From Cymodocea nodosa (Eukaryota; Streptophyta; Magnoliopsida; Alismatales; Cymodoceaceae): 64,000 nt of DNA. The stretch spans positions 18,684,501 through 18,748,500 of the forward strand of contig CM072338.1 in assembly GCA_036874045.1 (NCBI GenBank), read 5' to 3'. The stretch's first letter is position 1; every line of letters starts with the position of its first letter. A model generated the notes under the pieces. That model was not told the origin of the DNA, made no database searches, and was given only the letters and a program-made list of their open reading frames with translations. Of the stretch, positions 59,950-64,000 are shown one piece after another. The position numbers were made by a program, and so were the translations under genes.

Positions 59950-60559
59950 ACATGAACCAGGATTTGAGGGGCGACCGGTGGGGATGAAGGAAATGGACAA
60001 AAGTTTGAAGTTAACTATGCAACGAGAGGTGGGCGGAAAAAAGGGTAAGGACCAGCGTACAAAAGATTCCATGAGTTCAAGTTTTTAAAAGTAATTGGTA
60101 AAAAAAGAGACGTCAGATTATTTTGAGGAATTCTGCTCATGAATAGTCCACGAGCCACAAGCTTCATGCAACTTTAAACCATTCGTGCCCTCAAACCTCA
60201 GCTCCTGCAAAATATGCATGGAAGAGGAACATGTAGTTCATGCAAAATATCGAATATTTTAGTATAAAGTTTTTCCCATAATGGTGGGATAAGTTTCCAA
60301 CGTACAAGGGTTCAATGGAGATGTCCTCTTCTTCTTCTTTTTTAACATTTAAAATGTTCTTCTCCAGTGGAGTCATACGTTACGAAAACATAACATCACA
60401 TCGCAATTAAATTGCATAATGTTATGGTTTCTTCTTCGTATTATGCCATAAAAAACCATTTTGAAGACCGTCTCCGAAAGCAAAAAAATATTATTTACAG
60501 GACCACTTGTACATGACGAAGTCCTCAATCCCCACGAGGATAAGTTTGCAAAACATTAA

Positions 60560-60589
60560 AGAAGAAGAAGAAGAAGAAGAAGAAGAAGA
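60560..60589. repeat. (GAA)n microsatellite
   Basis: About ten GAA units in a row. Confidence 0.9.
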
Positions 60590-61266
60590 GCGATCGCCGT
60601 CGCCCGCCCCCAAATTGATAGCTTGGTGGGTTGTGATCAGACCACCGTATTTATTTCAGTAGAGGTGTAAGACCGCGTCCGCTACAGTACTCTCGGTGTA
60701 ACTCGTATAAAGTAAAATATAAATTAACCAGATTTGAGAGAATACACTCGAAGATGATATATGCATATTTTCAAAGTTGTTAAGATTTCTTACGGATTTG
60801 AAATTTGATTTTTGTTACGAGTTTCTGTAACCGAAGAAATGATGAGAGATTTTATCACCGTATTGGTATTCCAAGGTATGGTTGACGTACGTTTGTAACA
60901 TTTTTTTGTTGTAAGTGTTAACGATTATTTTTTCCTCTGTCTCCTTGTTTTACGTACGTACTAGTCTTTTGATTTAGATTTCGGCCCTTGCAAGTGTTCC
61001 TTCTTTTATTTTTCATCTATATAAGTTTTTTTTTTTTTTTTAATCATGGATATGAGCACATGCCCGAGGGGCTTGAGGTTCTACTCCTCAGCTTTATTCA
61101 CTGCCTATTTTTGCTATTCATATATATGCTCGTCCATTTGTATGTTCGTTTCTTAGCATTTTTGTTGTTGTTTAAGTGTACGTTGATGATTCTTTTCTTT
61201 GTGTCTTTGTCTTTGTTTTGTGTGGTAGTCTTTTTCTTTTCTTTACGTCTGATTTTTGCCATCAAC

Positions 61267-61297
<31 letters not shown>

Positions 61298-63859
61298 AGG
61301 CGTACGATGTCTTCTTTGTATATTTTCGTCTCACGCAATAATCTATTTTCCTTCTTTGTATCTGATCTTTCTCATTGATATACGCAGGCGTTTTCTCACG
61401 TTAATTAGATCTTTTTTACAATATTAGATCTAATGATTTTTTAACTATCAGACTCACTACAGCACAAAGAAAAGACGGCAGATGTCGGCATTATTTTTAA
61501 GAGAATATAAATGATATAATAAGTATAATATATTATTTGTATTATGACAATAAAATTATTCATTCAAATATTCTTTCTGAAAGTGATGTTAGGCACGGAC
61601 GGACGACTGTGGTTGGGAAGAGCACGAAGGTTTCGCGGGCGTGGCCATTAATTTTTGTAATTTACTAATGTCCATCTAAGCATCTAAATAAAGTAATGGT
61701 GCATTTTTGTTTTACTCTATCTACACTGTTTTTTTTTTTTTTGGGTTTAAATATCTAACTTCTTAACCTTTCAATACGAATTTTAAAATAAAATATATTA
61801 TTCTTTTAACAAAATAAACATTTATTCAACATACCGTAATCTAAGATGAAACCCTTCTTTAATTTGGTTGTTTCCTGAGATCTTCGTCCTCGATCTCTTG
61901 GAGTACCTGAATTTTAACCATATTAATTATCTTTTTTGAATTTTTAAGGTTAAGCGTTCATTCGAACGGTACTTAATCTCTGAAAAAAAAGTTTCAATAA
62001 GAGTTGGTTTACTGTACGCTAAATTTTAAGTCCTAATAACGTCCTTTCGGTGCCCTAATATAACTGTAAAACATGAGGGACACGTGACGTTCACAGCTAA
62101 TAAAATACTGAAATTAATTAATCTTTATCATCCATTAATAACATCCACGGCCGAAAAAAAAAAACTGTGCACGTGAAAATTTGCACATTCTTAGGTTGCA
62201 ATAATCGTCACCGGCAATCTACGTAAGTGGTGTTTCTTTATATAATAATTAAAATACTTCACGAAGAAATTAAAGATTTGAAATTGAACAGAATCAACTA
62301 TTCTTTGGGAAAAAGAAAAAAAAAAAAAAAAAGGGTTCCGACAAGGAGCGACGGATGCGGCCACGAGGCCTGAGGTCCTGCAACATGCACTAGTACCGCG
62401 GCTTCTGCCACCGACGACAATCACAAGCCATCGTCTGCCGCCGATTGAGACGACCGGAACACATGCGCTTCTGCTTCCCATCTTCGTTCGCTTGCGCGTA
62501 CGCAGCTGCCGAAGGCGGAAATTCCATTATACGCGCTTAGTTAGTGATTAATCAGTCTTTCTTTTTCTCTCCGGTCGGTCGAATGACAATAGACTACTAA
62601 TTGCTTTCCAATACTAGATAGGCATTCGATTACGTTACACGCACGGCGCCATGGTTGTAGCTCCAGCCAATCACGGTGTCCGTAACCATTCATTTGTATT
62701 CGATTGATCATGAGCATTAATGTAATCATTACCCTTCGCTGTTTATCCAAACTAAGTACTTCACCATTCAGTGTTAAAGTACGTACATCAACGAGCAATT
62801 AAAATACCTTAATCATGAACAGTGTTCTAGATAGTATCCTTATGGAAGTATATAAAGAGATGTCATTGTCCTCCTCCTTCTCGTCATCATACACTCAAAA
62901 GCTTTTTAGTAAGACCACAACTATAAAATCAGAAATTGTCATTATCTGTTAACAAAAACATATTAGTCTTAACATTTTTTATATGCATCTCCTAGATTTT
63001 CCCCCCTTTATCACCCAAACCATATCCATCTCCCATTTTTAAATTGCAACCACCTTTAATCTTACTCTTTACTTCCTAAACCATGCATGTAGTGAAATAC
63101 ATCCTACCTTAAAATGAGTCCAAATTGCCTTTCATTTAAAAGTTAAAAAAATAATTCTACTTTTTTTAAAGCAATTATTATAAAATATAGTATACTTGCC
63201 GCACACCATTACGCATAGATTTCACCAGTGTTAATAATCAATACACAATTGACACGTACATATTCACATGACGAACCACATCCATCTATCTTCCTAGTCC
63301 CCCACCGTCATATGTCTGGGTTGTCTCTGCTAAGAGTTGTTGTAACTGGGTACGATTCATACCTAACAGAAAAGACCACACAAGGATGATCGTTTCCTAC
63401 AGGACCAACACAAGAAGAAGACTACCTTTCACGGAAAAAAAAAAAACACAAGAAGAAGACCGCGTCTATCACAGATGAAAGAAACATACCCCGTGAAGTA
63501 CCAGTACGAAGCGGCTGATACTGCCATCATCTGTAGCTTTTAATGCTAAGAAAAAGGGTTTTGATGTGCCATCGGCCATCATCTGTAGAACATTTAGCAA
63601 ATGCCATACTATACCTGCAAATCGACTACGACGATAATACCGTCTGCTGTCGGACGGCTTCCAGGGAAAAGGGTCCCATCGTCTGCGTATCAGTCGCGTG
63701 AATGAGCCCACCTTGTAAGATCTCACTGCTGTAGTAGGGCCGGTCCCTCCAACTTGAGGTTTGGGAGTGCCCACCGCATGGACCCACTGTTTTATTGGCA
63801 AATAATAAAGGTGGCATGCCAGATAACAAGAGTCAAGGAATCCCATTTTCCAAATACAG

Positions 63860-64000
63860 CACTGGGAGTTAAACCTGCAAATAGATTTTGGACAGACTAA
63901 ATATGACCTAGAACAAGATTCTCTTGTTCAAGAGCAGACCCCATACAATGCCCTCTCTAATGAAATTATGCAAAGTCGTGCACTGGTACTGCCATCAGAA
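63860..64000 (+). CDS. Possible exon of an unidentified gene running off the right edge
   Basis: From about 63860 (after TTCCAAATACAG, a possible acceptor) one plus frame stays open to the last base. It encodes HWELNLQIDFGQTKYDLEQD, then SLVQEQTPYNALSNEIM and QSRALVLPSE. The composition is protein-like, not low complexity, and the AT content drops relative to the left. An alternative acceptor is CAAATAG at 63884. I do not recognise the family. The other two frames are closed by stops. It could also be chance. Confidence 0.35.

Larger units (their letters stand above)
56801..63855. other. Intergenic, no gene recognised
   Basis: AT-rich with many microsatellites: (AG)n at 57149-57181, TA runs at 57381-57400 and 58012-58049, GAA repeats at 60560-60589 and poly-G at 59927-59949. 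A telomere-like patch lies at 59485-59510. Open frames at 59056-59876, 60988-61427 and 62191-62481 (reverse) are low complexity or lack recognisable domains. CATGCATG and GTACGTAC palindromes are frequent. Confidence 0.4.

Noticed and set aside
60988..61427. Phe/Leu-rich plus-strand frames resembling membrane proteins
   Set aside because: T-rich low-complexity DNA with TA repeats gives hydrophobic translations by composition alone.
1..64000. CRISPR arrays, bacterial operons, rRNA or tRNA genes
   Set aside because: None seen; the tandem repeats present are simple microsatellites, and the genes are plant nuclear genes with introns.

Overview
The window is nuclear DNA of a flowering plant. The evidence is spliced genes with GT-AG introns, plant-specific families (class I TCP, PRE/ILI-type HLH, SKIP11-type F-box/kelch), a plant-type Ty3/gypsy element, a PIF/Harbinger relic, and AT-rich intergenic DNA full of microsatellites. 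Long GC-poor gaps and many short tandem repeats would suit a monocot or another moderate-sized angiosperm genome, but I cannot name the species.

Layout. The left edge (40-168, minus) holds the first coding exon of the F-actin capping protein beta subunit. About 10.5 kb without a recognisable gene follows. A single-exon SKIP11-like F-box/kelch gene lies at 11219-12511 (plus). A complete 20-exon UBP14 (ubiquitin-specific protease 14 / isopeptidase T) gene lies at 17599-27805 (minus); its splice phases close exactly to a 2448-nt reading frame. A two-exon PRE-like HLH gene lies at 32094-32689 (plus), directly after a long CT/C tract. A decayed PIF/Harbinger transposon occupies about 36.3-37.9 kb. 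From 39.7 to 47.1 kb (minus) lie the remains of a PELP1/RIX1 ribosome-biogenesis gene, split by a defective Ty3/gypsy retrotransposon (41.2-44.6 kb). An antisense fragment of a receptor-like kinase sits where the gag of that element should be. A possible 54-residue two-exon gene lies at 54.4-54.7 kb, and a two-exon class I TCP transcription factor at 55086-56538 (minus). The right edge has a possible exon of an unidentified gene.

The genes are unrelated housekeeping and regulatory loci and form no pathway cluster. Two loose links are visible. UBP14 and SKIP11 both act in ubiquitin metabolism (chain disassembly and, by family, substrate recognition). Site II (TGGGCC) motifs, the known target of class I TCP factors, lie upstream of CPB and UBP14 while a class I TCP gene lies in the same window.

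The most unusual structure is the 39-47 kb locus. It combines a pseudogenised PELP1 gene, which keeps perfect splice phases in its surviving RIX1-domain exons, with a retroelement carrying a frameshifted host kinase fragment. I saw no convincing new biological system, no CRISPR array, and no rRNA or tRNA gene.
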